Shown: positions 29,823 to 42,600, numbered from the stretch's first letter. The stretch: 64,000 nt of DNA from Palaemon carinicauda (GCF_036898095.1 NC_090759.1:19034740-19098739), one strand, 5' to 3'. Notes: a model not told the origin generated them from the sequence alone. Program-made: numbers and translations.

Positions 29823-32800
29823 CCCTGGATAGGTACGCTCCTCGGACACCCCTTTAAGGGTATACTCGGACGCGAACGACCCCGACGCCAAAAAAAATTC
29901 TTGAAAAATCAGTTTTTGCAGTAACCTCCTTTTTTCTTTTGCCAAAAAAAACTTCAATGAATGCTTAAAACAACTGTAAAGATAAATACTACTCATCTGC
30001 AGAAAAACTATTTATTATAAATATTTTAAAAAATTAAGTAGAAAAAAAAAAGACCTGACATAAAAATTCATAAAAAAAAGTTTATACATATATACACAAT
30101 TCCTTTTAGGAATTGATTCTTGAATGTTTAGGACACATCTTGATGTATTTTGGATGAAGTCAGACCCATGGAGGTGAAGATCTGAAATGAGAAAAAAAGG
30201 GTAACTTTTTTTGGCCAAAAAAATTTGTCCAAATTTCATGAATTTTTTTGGGTACCCAAATGAAATAGGAAGTGGCTAATTTTTTTAGGGAATAAAAATA
30301 TGTTATCCTAAAATAGAAATATGTAAAAAAATCTTCATTATTTTGTAAATTACATTTATATCAGGGGCCATATCTAAAGGTAATTTTTTGAGTACTTAGA
30401 AATTTCGTAAAAAAATACATATATTTAATATATAATATGATATTTATGCAGGTAAAAATCTACCAAAATATCACAAATTCTATAGGGAACAAGAATATAT
30501 ATAGATAGGGCAGCTTACGCTTCGGATATGTCCACAAAATGGCCGCCAACCACACTGACTCAGACTCCCTAATCTGCCACTTGAAATGTAGGAAGGGTAT
30601 GTCAATTTCAAGGTGTTATTTACTAATCTAATTATTATTGGATATGCATAAAAATTGTATGGTGGGTTGCTGAATAATTAACGATTATTTTACGACTATA
30701 AAATTAAAATTCTGACCCAAAAAATTTTTTTGGAAGGGAAATAAAATCGAAAAAAAAATGTAAAACAATATAATATTTTAGCTAAAAAAATTTGATGATA
30801 TTCAATCAAAAAAAAAAGTAAACAAAATTTTCCGACAAATAAACATCTAGAGGAATCATTACTCTGTGATAGTTCCTTAGTACGTAGTAATTTTGAAAGA
30901 ATTGGGAAAAAACGAAAAAATGGCAATCACCGGAAAATCGAACACATACCTATATATACGCCATATCTGGCTAAAAAAAAGATAGGCATGGGTACCCAGA
31001 TCATCTAGAAACACTTTCCAACACTATAAAAATATAAGTTTTGCGACACTACTTGCCAATTCCTTACGGTAACATGACTAAGCAAAAAAATGCAAAACAA
31101 ATAAAAAGGGGCACTCGCGGAAAAATGGCTAACATTCTAATATACGGCATTTCAGAAGAAAAAAAATTCAGCCACGTGCTAGGCAAACCATCAAGGCACA
31201 TTTTCCGACAAATAAACATCTAAATGAATAATTACTCTGTGATAGTTCCTTAGTACATAGTAATTTTGAAACAAATGGGAAAAAACGAAAAAATGGCAAT
31301 CACAGGAAAATCGAACACATACCTATATATACGCCATATCTGGCTAAAAAAAGAAGATAGGCATGGGTAGCCAGATCATCTAGAAACACTTTCCAACACT
31401 ATAAGATTATAAGTTTTGCGACACTACTTGCCAATTCCTTACGGTAACATGACTAAGCAAAAAAAAGGCAAAACAAATAAAAAGGGGCACTCGTGGAAAA
31501 ATGACCATTCTAATATAAGGCATTTCAGAAAAAAAAAAATTTCAGCCACGTGCTAGGCAAACCATCAAGGCACATTTTCCGACAAATAAACATATAAATG
31601 AAATATTACTCTGTGATAGTTCCTTAGTACGTAGTAATTTTGAAAGAAATGGGAAAAAACGAAAAAATGGCAATCACAGGAAAATCGAACACATACTTAT
31701 ATATACGCCATATCTGGCTAAAAAAAAAATAGGCATGGGTAGCCAGATCATCTAGAAACACTTTCCAACACTATAAAAATATAAGTTTTGCGACACTACT
31801 TGCCAATTCCTTACGGTAACATGACTAAGCTAAAAAATGCAAAACAAATAAAAAGGGGCACTCGCGGAAAAATGCCCAACATTCTAATATACGGCATCTC
31901 AGATAAAAAAAAAGACATGCACGTGTTAGCCCAACCATCAAGGCACACTTTCTAACACATAAACATGAAAAAAAAAATCAATAATATACGGCAATTCCTT
32001 ACTACGTAGTAAATTTTTACAAATATTGAAAAAAAAACAAAAATTGGCAACCGCAGTTAAATACCCAATATACCAATAACTACGTCGTATCTGACAAAAA
32101 CAAAATCACGCATGGGTAGCCAGATCATCTAGACACACTTTCCAACACTAAAAAAGCAAAAGTTTTACGACACTATTTCGCAATTTCTTACGGAAAAATG
32201 ACTTGGCAAAAAAATGAAAAAAAATGAAAAAGAGACACTCGCGGTAAAATGCCCGACATTCTAATATAAGTCATCTCAGATAAAAAAAAAGACATGCACG
32301 TGTTAGCCCAACCATCAAGGCACACTTTCTAACACATAAACATGAAAAAAAAAATGAATAATATACGGCAATTCCTTACTACGTAGTAATTTTTACAAAT
32401 ATTGAAAAAAAACAGAAATTGGTAACCGCAGTTAAATACCCAATATACCAATAACTACGTCGTATCTGACAAAAACAAAGTCATGCATGGGTAGCCAGAT
32501 CATCTAGACACACTTTCCAACACTAAACAAGCAATAGTTTTACGACCCTATTTGGCAATATCTTACGGAAAAATGACTTGGCAAAAAAATGAAAAAAAAT
32601 GAAAAAGGGGCACTCGCGGTAAAATGGTCCTCGTGGTGATGAACGACATTTTAACTAAAAAAAAATCATGCACATGGTAGCCAAACAATCCACCAAGACT
32701 TTCCACAACTGATAACCTATACAAGTTGCACCATTCTACGACAATTTCATAATACGTAATAACTTTGATAATTATGCAAACTACCTTAGAAGGGTAAACT

Positions 32801-33008
32801 CGGTCGCGAACGACCCCGACGCGTCTCAGAAATCGGGGAAGGAGTACAGCTACAGCAATGCACATCTGGACACTACTAGAGCGTGTAGGGGAGACACCTC
32901 CTGCAGGTCGATCACCCACAAATTCAGTCACGGGGGTGAGTCACGTGAGAAAAACCAGTTTTTTTTTGACGCTCGGGGTCGCAAACGACCCATCGTACCT
33001 ATCCAGGG
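29823..33008. mobile_element. piggyBac-like non-autonomous element in TTAA
   Basis: Flanked by TTAA at 29819-29822 and 33009-33012. Copies 2 and 3 of the host retrotransposon have one uninterrupted site there (actatttaataatcg). The ends are a perfect 15-bp inverted repeat, ccctggataggtacg. Subterminal motifs with gcgaacgaccccgacg recur in both ends. TTAA duplication and CCC/GGG ends are hallmarks of piggyBac. There is no transposase frame: the interior is AT-rich with tandem repeats. Confidence 0.88.
30828..32700. repeat. Five ~373-bp tandem repeats in the piggyBac-like element
   Basis: Units start near 30828, 31201, 31576, 31948 and 32323 (spacing 372-375). Each holds an aaataaacat start, a ccttagtacgtagtaatttt block, a gcatgggtagccagatcatc block and an acactttccaacacta block. 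The first three units are closest to each other, and the last two form a second subtype. No reading frame is conserved across units, so this looks like non-coding satellite expansion. Confidence 0.85.
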
Positions 33009-33013
33009 TTAAT

Positions 33014-35670
33014 AATCGTTTCACCCGAAAGCCATAAGGTTGAGGAGATTTTGGGTGCAACTCAAAGTATGATGCGTGTCTTACAAGTCTTACAGTCTGA
33101 AAGGCTAGAGAGTTAGGGAGTCTTTGCAATCTAAACCAATACCGAAGAATGGAAGACATTCGGTAAAGGTCTAGAGGTAACTCTCCAGCATCAACAAGGA
33201 GCCTTGGGATAGGCGAGGTTTTAAAAGCTCCAGTAGACAATCTAATACCTGCATGATGTATCGAGTCTAATATTTTTAACCGGCTTGGGGTGGCTGAAGA
33301 ATATACCTCACAACCATAACTAATTTTGGAAAAAATCAAGGCCTTGTATAATTTTAAAATAGTATTGCGGTCTGCCCCCCACGATGTATGGGACAATACT
33401 TTTAAGATATTCAGAGCTTCAACACATTAAGCTTTTAATGCTTCAAGTGAGAAACCCATGTAAGCCTACAATCAAATATCAAACCTAAAAATTTAGATTC
33501 TCTTGCACATGGTATCCATTGACCTTTAATGTATATATCAGGGTCTGGATGTACTCCCCGGATACGACAAAAATGGACAATGGTAGTTTTACTTGTCGAG
33601 AACTTAAATCCATTCATGTCAGCCCACTGGATAATTTTATCAATAGAGAGTTGGATTTTTCTCTCAGCAATTGCCATTCTAGTGCCAGCAAATGATATTG
33701 AGAGATCATCCACAAATAATGTTGAGAGAACATCCTGGGGAATGGCTGAGGATATCCCATTAATTGCTAGTGCAAAAAGGGTTACACTCAGCACACTACC
33801 CTGAGGAACTCCTTCTTCCTGGCACTTACTCTCTGACAGAGCTTCCCCCACTCTCACTTGAAAAACTCTACGTGAAAGAAATGCCTGAATAAATAGTGGC
33901 AGCTCTCCTCTCAATCCCAATTCATGAATGGTTTTAAGTATACCATATCTCCATGTGGTATCATATGCCTTTTCAAGGTAAAAAAATACTGTAACATGGT
34001 GCTGTTTGGGAGCAAAGGCTTCACAAATAGAAGACTCTAGTCGTATCAACACATCAGTCGTTGAGTGCATTTTTCAGAATCCACATTGAATCGATGATAA
34101 AATACTTTCTTTTCAAGGTACCACATCAGCCTGGCATTGACCATCTTCTCCATGATTTTACATAAACAAGATGTCAATGCAATAGGACGATAGTTTGCTG
34201 CTAAAAACTTGTCTTTACCGGGTTTTAAAAAGGCTAAAATAATGGCTAGTTCCCAAACACTTGGGTAACTATGATCATGCCATATTCTATTAATAATACT
34301 TAAAATAAATAGCTTTGTATTAAAATGTACATGTTTAATCATTGCATATGAAATTCCATCGGGTCTAGGGGCTGTATCATTACAATGAGCAAATGCGGAA
34401 TCAAATTCTCTTTCAGTGAAAGGAGAATTATACGACTCTTCCCTTCTTGTTGCAAAATTTAAAATTTTCTTTTCTTCAGTGCTCTTATACTGGTGACCAG
34501 GGGCTCCTTCACACTTGCTGGCTACATTTGAAAAATGATTAGCCAGGGCATTGGTAACATCATTTGCTTCAGTTACATACTGGCCATTCACCTTCAACAC
34601 TGGTGGTGGGTTGGGGGTGAATTTGCCAGCTATCTTTTTTACTTTCCTCCACACAGAAGATGGTGGTGTTCTACTGTTAATGGAGGAAACAAAAGACATC
34701 CATGACTGGCGCCTTGCTTCTTTCATGGCACGACGGAACTGTGCTCTACATTTCTTGTACATAATTAAATTCTCATCAGTTCTGCGTCTACGCAATCGTG
34801 TTAGAGATCTTCTTGTTACTCTGTGGAGGGCAGTAAGTTCTGAAGACTACTACGGGACTGGCTGTCATTTGAATAACCCTGTTGTTTTGGGAATTGAACT
34901 GACTCCTGCTGTATGGAGAGATCCATTCAGTAAGTCTATGGCATCATCGATATTTTCAACTTGTCCTGCATCCCCCTCAATTTCGCTTAGCTCACGAAAT
35001 TTATCCCAGTCCGCCTTGTCAAGATTCCATCGTGGTGATCCCTGTAAAGGTGGACCATTGTTGGTATTTATAATGATTGGTGCATGATCACTAGTATGCC
35101 AGTCATCTAATGTTCTCCAATCGAAGTCAAGAAGGCAATTAGAGCTTACGATTGATAGGTCAATACATGACAAGGTACCTGTCTGGACATGAAAGTGTGT
35201 GGGCTCTCCTGTATTAAGGAGTCCTACATCTTCATTTTCCACAACACATCACCCCACAAAGAATGTCTACCATTCAAATCTCCAAGTAAAAGAAAAGTTT
35301 GAGGGAGTTGTTGAATCACCTCCACTAAGTTATCATACAAAATATTATCATTTGGAGGCAAGTACAGAGAACAAATTGTATATTTTCGCCCTATGTCAAT
35401 CTGTACAACCACTGCCTGCAGAGGTGTACGAATAGACAGAGAAACTTGGGGAACATCTCGACGAACGTATATTAGACTTCCGCCATGGCTCCCCACTTGG
35501 TGATCATATGGTGTCCTATAACTAATATATTCGCGAGGACAAGGGGTATTATGATCAAGTTTGCTCTCCTGTAGACAAATAATTATGGGGGGAATGCTCA
35601 TGAATAAGGAGCTTGAGTTCTTCATATTTGGCCCTTAAACCCTGACAATTCCAATGCAAAATGGAGGAAA
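33014..35670 (-). pseudogene. Non-LTR copy 1 ORF2, endonuclease and RT, damaged
   Basis: Endonuclease pieces (LQESKLDHN, LLGDLNGRHSLWG, TSDHAPI) lie in two frames separated by a deletion of about 50 bp near 35243. TGA 34865-34867 and two TAG codons about 15 bases further replace Arg and Trp-Trp. The RT follows: KPGKDKFLAANYRPIALTS, FLEKAYDTTW-like motif A, PQGSVLS, LFVDDLSISFA. Frameshifts are near 34113 (G loss) and 33435. Unlike copies 2 and 3 it has Trp (RRQSWMSF) at 34793, the residue where those copies carry TAG. It ends at the piggyBac-like element. Confidence 0.85.
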
Positions 35671-35680
35671 AAACTATGGT

Positions 35681-37494
35681 TTATAATTTGGTAGACCCCT
35701 TGGATGGAGTCTTCCCATTAGCAGTTTTAGATCTAACATTATTTTTAGGTGGTTTTATTAAAGAGGGTCTTGATAGATTGGGTTTAGCATTTATGATTTT
35801 CTTTTTGTCTTTTTGATCTGATTGTTGAGGAGGTTGGTGGACCTCCACTTGAATTTCCGATTTATTTAAATTGACTTCCAGATCAGAAATATCAACAAAC
35901 AAATCATCATATTTATTTGACGTCGTAATTTTGAAATTTCTTATGGAAGGGGGCGAGAGAGATGGAGATCTCTCTCTTTTCCGATTAGTAGGTTTTGAGC
36001 TACCAGGTTTTTGCACCTTCCCCAATATAGGTGCACCTGGTAACTTGGTGTCAGGTGGCATCTCCATCAAATCAGGCAAGGACATGGCCTGGGAGAGGTT
36101 AGTACTATTGTTGGTAATGGGGGACGAAGGCTGTACAGAAATGGGCAATGACCCATTTTTAATACGCTGTGGCAGAGCCTCAGAAGGCAATATGATTACC
36201 TTGTCATGCAGTACTTTATTATCAGAGGTTGTATTTCTTTTCTTGGGATTACTGGCAGTGCTAGGTGGGGTTTCTGTCTCCTGTAGTAAATTTACCTTTG
36301 ATTTTAAGGCCTTTGCATAGCTGGTTGATTTATTCAACAGTCTTTTTGCATGTCCCACACTTATGTGTTCTAAACTTGATTTGTTTAGGGCAGCTTCCTC
36401 CAACTTATACAGTTCGCATCTCCTATCAGTTGATTTATGATTCAAATTGCAATTTGAACACCTGGCCTCAAGTGTACATTCTCCATGATAAGTTTTGGAG
36501 CAAATACCAGACATTTTTCCATTTTTGCAAACTTTGGATGGGTATCCAAATTTAAAACAATTAAAACATTGTAGGGGCTTTTGTTTGAAAGGCCGAACTT
36601 TAATCCTTTCATTTTCAATAAAAATATGGAAAGGTACATCAGCATCCTGGAAAGTAAGTATAAGCATTGAAGTTCCAGGAACCTTATGCACTTTCCATAC
36701 ATTTAATGGACACATAGAAAGTATCTCCTCCTCTGTAAATTCGTACAGGTCCTTATTAAAGACCACTCCCCTTCCATAACTAAAATTTAGATGAGGTTTC
36801 ACTTCCAATGTAATTTTATCACTGCCTGTCTGTAAGTTAGACAGTATAGCAGACTGAGTCGAAGATTTAGCATGGATGAGATAACTATTCTTCCCAAATC
36901 GAGATATATCTCCAAGTGCTATGGTTCCTACTTTTTTTTGGATAAACTTACATATCTTAAAATAATTTCCTATTATCCCTTTAGGTTCAGCTAAGAGCCA
37001 AATTGGTGGTTTGGGTTTTCTCTGTGAAGGCATGAGTACATTTCTATCTTTTTCAAACCAATCAGCAGGTTTGTACACATCCAATTCCTTTGGGACCTTA
37101 TCACAAAGAGCTCCCATGATGTTCAACTCGTTAATTTTGATACTACTAATATTACTTATGGCATTAAACGCTTCATCATGACTTTCAAAAGATATCCAAG
37201 AGTCCCATTTTTCATCTCCAAGTCTCATCCTTATTTCCTTTATCAATCCATAGCCCTCAAATGCTCTATATATATCATCATAATTTGTCTCTAATGGGAT
37301 TTGGAAAACATGAAGGAATCGTAGTTTCCCTGTGTTACCCAAATTGCTAGATTTTTTAACATCAGTAGAGTGGTCCTTTTTAGTTTGAAGGTAGTCAACA
37401 GAATTTTCCTTAATTACAGTAGCAGAAGTCGTCAACAGTGCCGGGGGGAGTCAGCAAATCCAGGGGATGGGGAGTCAGCATTTGAAGGGTCCAT
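35681..37494 (-). pseudogene. Non-LTR copy 1 ORF1 (RRM-like plus zinc knuckles)
   Basis: RNA-binding ORF1 protein. ATG at 37494. A 1-base loss near 37444 shifts the first 17 codons out of frame with the remaining 584-residue frame. Residues about 38-110 look like an RRM: RNP2-like LHVFQIP and RNP1-like WDSWISF. Around residue 290-345 are zinc knuckles: CFNCFKFGYPSKVC (His replaced by Tyr), GICSKTYHGEC and CSNCNLNHKSTDRRC. A low-complexity basic/Pro-rich C-terminus follows. ORF1 stops with TAA and the ORF2 frame follows within a few bases. Confidence 0.85.
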
Positions 37495-38330
37495 ATTTAA
37501 AGGTGGGATTTTCATGTTTTTTGTTGTTGTTTTGTTGGGGTACCTGCTTGAGAATTATAAGAAAGTATCATACGTTGGAAAGGAAATTTGTATTCTCCAC
37601 TATCGGCACAATGAGAGTATACTTCCCAGATGGTTCACTCCATACCCTACCCGAAGGAGAGCATCAAAACAGAGATAGAGGCACAGGTGTAAGCTAAACC
37701 CGCCTGTTAGGACTGAGACCAAGGTAATATGGAATCATCCTCCCCATATCTGTAATGATGGGCTTCCGGCCAAAAGCCAAGAGTCCCACCTCAAGGATTG
37801 GATCCCCCTGGATTCCGATGACCCAACCCTTGAGAGTAGTTCTGCCAAAAAGGTCCAAACCATCTTTGGGATGGCTAAGATCATCCAATACTCTCATATA
37901 TAGCTTTGAATGCGAATACCTCCCAACCGTGATCCCTTCTCCCATTCAACTAAGCAGGCAGTAATAACGAATGTGGAAATATCCACGCCATTTAAATAAA
38001 ATAGAAAAAAAATAGATGAATAAATAAATGAACAAATAAAATAAATATATATATATATATATACATACATTTACATATATATATATAACTAAGAAAAATA
38101 ATAATCATAGAGATAGGACAGCAAGATGAAAGAAAGTTGATAAAATTAGGAGAAGGTCGAAGTAATATTAAGCAGAAGAAAAAGATGAAAGAGAGAAATT
38201 TAGATTCGAACTGGGGGAACAATGTCCCGAAGTTCGAGAGCCCTTTTGCCCGTCACCAAGATTCAGCACGGGAATGAAATGCCGTGCTGAAGCTCAATGA
38301 CTTCATCAAAGCATTCTCTCATTAAGAGGG
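37495..38330 (-). other. Non-LTR copy 1 5' leader
   Basis: 836 bp, conserved in copies 2 (54519-55327) and 3 (62457-63292), for example tgccgtgctgaagctcaatg and ggatccccctggattcc. Such leaders normally carry the internal promoter of non-LTR elements. No promoter motif was identified. Contains an (AT)n stretch at 38044-38061. Confidence 0.7.
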
Positions 38331-38342
38331 CCAGTACCATGA

Positions 38343-39640
38343 AATTGTCGCGCACGGAGCAATTCGGCCGGGTCTGTAGGATCTGTAGAGGGGCCAGACT
38401 ACGGCCCCTAAGCCTGCCTGAATGATGGGGAGGTACCCTTCAGGTCCTGATCATAGGCCTGAACCGGAACATGCCCCCCCCCCACCCTTTTCTTTGACGA
38501 GTCCGAGAACAGCTTCAAATGTGGGGAAAGGACGAGAATATCCACTCCCATGCAAGAGGTTCCATAGGTAAACACCCATTGCCGGTCTAAACGTTCCGCT
38601 GGTCACATAGGGACCAGAAAGTCCGGTTAATCGTTGCTTGGATAACACCGGGACTTGGGTCGCCTCACAGGGAACTTATCCTGAGGCGTCCGTTCGGAAC
38701 TAGACGGGTCAATGAGGAAGAGAGACCCAGGAAACGTTCTAAGATAGGGCTGAAAGCTCTCCTTGACTGAGAACAGCTACTGCGACTCTCCTCAGCCTTG
38801 CCACAGTCAACTGAAGGGAAGGCTCGGAGATGGAGTCAATATCATGGCTAGATACTCCAGATGTTGAGGCAGAAGTAGAGAAGGCTCCTAGCAAATTACC
38901 ATGATCCCTCACTCTTGGTAAAGACCCGGAAGCTTGTCCCGGTGTTGAGGAAGGTCGAACCCGAGCCTACCGGAGTTGACCAGACCTCCAAAAAACGAAG
39001 GAGGCGGAAGCCTGCTCCTGAGCGGCCATGAGGAAAGCAGGGAGAGTTCTCTGGGGAAAAACCTGCGATGCCGCGGCGGGATCGCCACACCGGGATCGCC
39101 ACACCACATCTTAAGCAGGAACATCTGTAGTCTAGGCTAAATTCTAAGAGCTTCCTGGAAGATGGATGGAATGGAACCTGGAAGTACAGTATCCGTCCTT
39201 CCGATCCAGGGCCTAAGGAGTCCTGCAGCCTCGTTACCTGTCTGATCGACTCTGCTGTTCCACGCTGGACGAAGTTTGTTCGACAAACTTGATCAGAGCT
39301 GAGAGGTCGACGACGGAACTCCCGACTCAGATGCTTTCCTAGAAGAAAGGATCGATTGAAGAAGCCGAGGGGAAGCCGTCGACGATCCTATGGAGGACCT
39401 TCTCCTAAGGCATGGATCCTTCTGCCCAACGGGCAAACCTCTTGCCGACCCCATGGCATAGAGGCTCAGTGACACTGGATTCGCCGACAGTGAAGGAAAG
39501 ATGGTAAGAGCGAGGCGCCATATCCTTGGCTGATCACGGAGATCGTGCAGGAATCGGCATCGGGAGGCTGTTATCCGGACGAGTAACCTTAGGCATCCCC
39601 CCAGCGTGAGACCTGCAAGGGGGATTGCCAATCCTAGAGT
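38343..39640 (-). pseudogene. Element D RT relic
   Basis: Parallels C 46390-47600 at DNA level. PPPRIxR-type frames are scrambled, but LSANPVSLSLYAMGSARGLP (39293-39631) matches C LTANPVSLSSYAMGSAKGLA before the RT core, and SRKASESG follows where C has VKKASGGW. The catalytic YLDxW segment (about 38980) is unreadable. Many indels are present. Confidence 0.65.
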
Positions 39641-42600
39641 TTGTGAACTTTGCCGGTCCCTCTAGGATTATGCCCCCCCCCCCAGGAGAGCCTCCCGTGC
39701 TACCTGTCCCTGACAAGAGGGGACTGCTATTGTACACCTTGTCTTAGCTGCCGTAGCCGGTTCCGATAACTTAGGCTGACGAGGCTGAATGGAGAGGCGT
39801 CAAGAGGCCTGCAGGGCCTGGATGTAAGTGCCTTGGAGGAGTGAAAACGCCCAACAACAGTCCATTTCTCTGTCCTTGGACTCAAAACAAGCTCTTCCCA
39901 AGGATGGAAGAGTGTCTGAGCTTGTCGACATTCACGGATGAGACACCCGAGAGGAAACCCTCGGACACTATGTCTAGATGCTCCAACATTGAGGTTGCCC
40001 GCAAGTTCGAAACTTGGCGACGGAACGCAAAGGTGCTTGAGCCCGAGAGGAGGAAAGTACCCAAGATCTTCCTGAGGCTTCCTAGTACAAAACCTCGGGT
40101 CGCAACCGAGGAGGGAAAGGCCAGGTAACCCCCTTCCACGAGAGGTGAAGAGGAAGGGCTAAACCAGTCACCCCTTGCCCGACGGAGAAATCTCGAAAGG
40201 AAAACTCCCTGGCAAGACCCTTCCAGGGAATAACGAAGAGAAAGGACTAACCCAGGTTCTGGAAAGAAGAATGTTGCACAGACCTCCCTGAAGATTCTTC
40301 CTGCTCTAGCACGAGCCATGCTCGCGTTTACGGGGTGGAGACCGTGTTCTGGAAATACGCGCTCCAGAAGACTCGCCAAGCTGGCCGTGTTGCGAGACCC
40401 CGACGGGAATCACGGTCGCAATCGCCCTAGCGTTCGTAAGGTGGTAAATGAATGGTTCGCGCGTGGGCGAACGTGGAAGCGCCCGTGCGCGGGCACGTAG
40501 GACCGCAGACAAAAGTGCGCAAGGGAGTGCAGAAGGAGGGCGGGCGTGGTTGGAAGGGCGAGAGCTGGCGGTCGGAATCCGACAGTTCACAGACGAGCGA
40601 CGACACGTAGGCAAGCGATGGCTTACTACAGGAATCGAGCTGGCGCTCGCGCGATGGAGCACCGTCGGTTCGCGCGATGGAGCACCGTCGGTTCGCGCGA
40701 TGGAGCACCGTCGGTTCGCGCGATGGAGCACCGTCGGTTCGCGCGATGGAGCACCGTCGGTTCGCGCGATGGAGCACCGTCGGTTCGCGCGATGGAGCAC
40801 CGTCGGTACGCGCGATGGAGCACCGTCGGTTCGCGCGATGGAGCACCGTCGGTTCGCGCTATGGAGCACCGTTGGTTCGCGCGCGGGCGAACATTGGAGC
40901 ACATGTGCGCGGGCGCGCACGCGTGTAGGCGCATGGGCACGTGGGCGTGCGGTCGCGCGGGCACGTGGGCGTGTGGTCGCGCAGGCACATGGGAGCGCGG
41001 GCGAGCGCAGGCAGTCGGGAGACCAATGCCGCGTAGGCGAGTGAAGGCGCGTTGCCAAGCGTTGGCGCGTTGGCAAGCGTTGGCGCGTTGGCAAGCGACG
41101 GCGCGTTGGCGAGCGGTGGTGCGTTAACAAAAACGCTAGCGCGCAGGTGAAGAATCGCGCGGGCGCGTAGGAGATCGCTGACTCGTAAGAGACAAGGGAT
41201 GGTTAGGGCGCATCGTGCTAATCAGAAGGCGTGCAGGTGCATCAGGAAGATGAGCGCTGATGCGAGCTGTCAATCAGGCGATCCTGGACGGTCAGGAAAA
41301 AACCGTTGGCGCCCATTGGTGCGTGGCAGGAAAGGGCGTGCAGATGTGCGCTGGCGATTGAAGAAAGCTGGCGCACAGAAGGACAGAAGTAAAGGTGAGC
41401 GCTGGCGAGCAGGAGGAAGATCTACAGCAAGACTCAGATACCGGAGATCGTGGTCCACAGCAGGCGAACGCTAGATCGCTACTGATGGTGTCCTGGGGAC
41501 CTGTAACGCGTGGAAAATCAATAGCGAGCAGTCGATCGATGGTGTGTTGGTGAACGGCGGCGCGTAAGCAAGCGATGGCGCGTTGGTGCATGATGGTGCT
41601 TGCGCGCAGGCGAAAGATCACGCGGGCGGTCAGGATATCACCAATGTTCAGGGGATCGCTGACGCGCTGGGAATCGTTGACGCGCAGATCGCTGACGAGC
41701 AGGCGAATGTTGACGCATCTGTGGTCGCTGGCGAGCAGGTGATTGCTGGCAAACAGTAACTTAGAAGCACGCGTAGGTGACCGTGAGCGTTGCTGCGCTG
41801 GAGCAGGCTGACGAGCCGGATCGCGAGGGCGAGGAGAAGAGTCCTTGTCCAAGACCTGAACCGAAGTTCTAGGTCGCGCGGCGAACGTGGGCGTACAGGG
41901 CGCGTATCAGGAACTGGAAGCGCAGGTGCACTCTGACGGGCAGGAGATCTAGAGCGCTCAGGAGACCGATGGCGCGCACGGCGCACAACAGGAACAGCAG
42001 GATGTTCGGAGTCCTCAGGAGAGCGCTGGCGAGCAGTGGGGCGATGATCATCAGGAGAGCGCTGACGAACAGGAGAGCTCTGGCGAACAGGAGAGCGCTA
42101 GCGATCAGGAGAACGCTGACGAGCAGGAGAACGCTGACGAGCAGGAGAATGCTGACGAGCAGGAGAGCGCCTGTGCGCTAACACTGCAGAAGGGCGCGCA
42201 GGGGAACCCTGACACGCAAGGGAAGACCCCCGTGGCAGGCAACCCTTTGCCCCGAAGGGACCATTGCCCGTCAGATGACGAGGTCAGACTGCTGTCCAGC
42301 TGCACCAGGGGCGGAAGGTCAGGAAGGCGCGGACGGTGAGCCTTACGGCGAAGGCGGCCAACAGCAACAACAGCAGAAGAGTTATCCGAAGAGGAGTCTC
42401 TATGAGTGTACTCCCTCGCGAACGCAAGAGAAACACTTCGTAGAAGAGACGGGTCAGCCAGTGACCTAAAAAGAGCAATCCTCCGAAGAGGGGCTCCTGC
42501 AGTTGCCCAGCCCCTTGAGCGTAACTGCAGGTGCGACCGCTCACCACCAAGAGCATAGTCGCACAAAAGAAAGGCAAGAGGAGAATCCCCCCAAAGGGGA

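Larger units (their letters stand above)
28666..38330 (-). mobile_element. Non-LTR retrotransposon copy 1 (I/Nimb-like)
   Basis: Full-length copy bounded by the 12-bp duplication ccagtaccatga at 28654-28665 and 38331-38342. The 3' end carries a short gatt repeat tail and the 5' end is ctctcattaagaggg reversed. Order on the - strand: leader, ORF1, ORF2 (endonuclease, RT, RNase H, CCHC). A piggyBac-like element (29823-33008) sits inside the RT-RNase H linker. Without it the copy is about 6.5 kb, like copies 2 and 3. Confidence 0.9.

Noticed and set aside
38896..39124. Pro/Phe-rich 70-codon frames
   Set aside because: Out of frame with the RT relic of element D when compared at DNA level with element C.
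40650..40882. Regular short repeats as a possible CRISPR array
   Set aside because: Units are directly adjacent with no spacers, lie in a eukaryotic retroelement gag, and no cas-like gene exists.
40306..41130. Long Arg-rich frames on both strands
   Set aside because: Created by the 23-bp repeat and GC-rich RS-coding DNA. Only the - strand gag frame has homology support.
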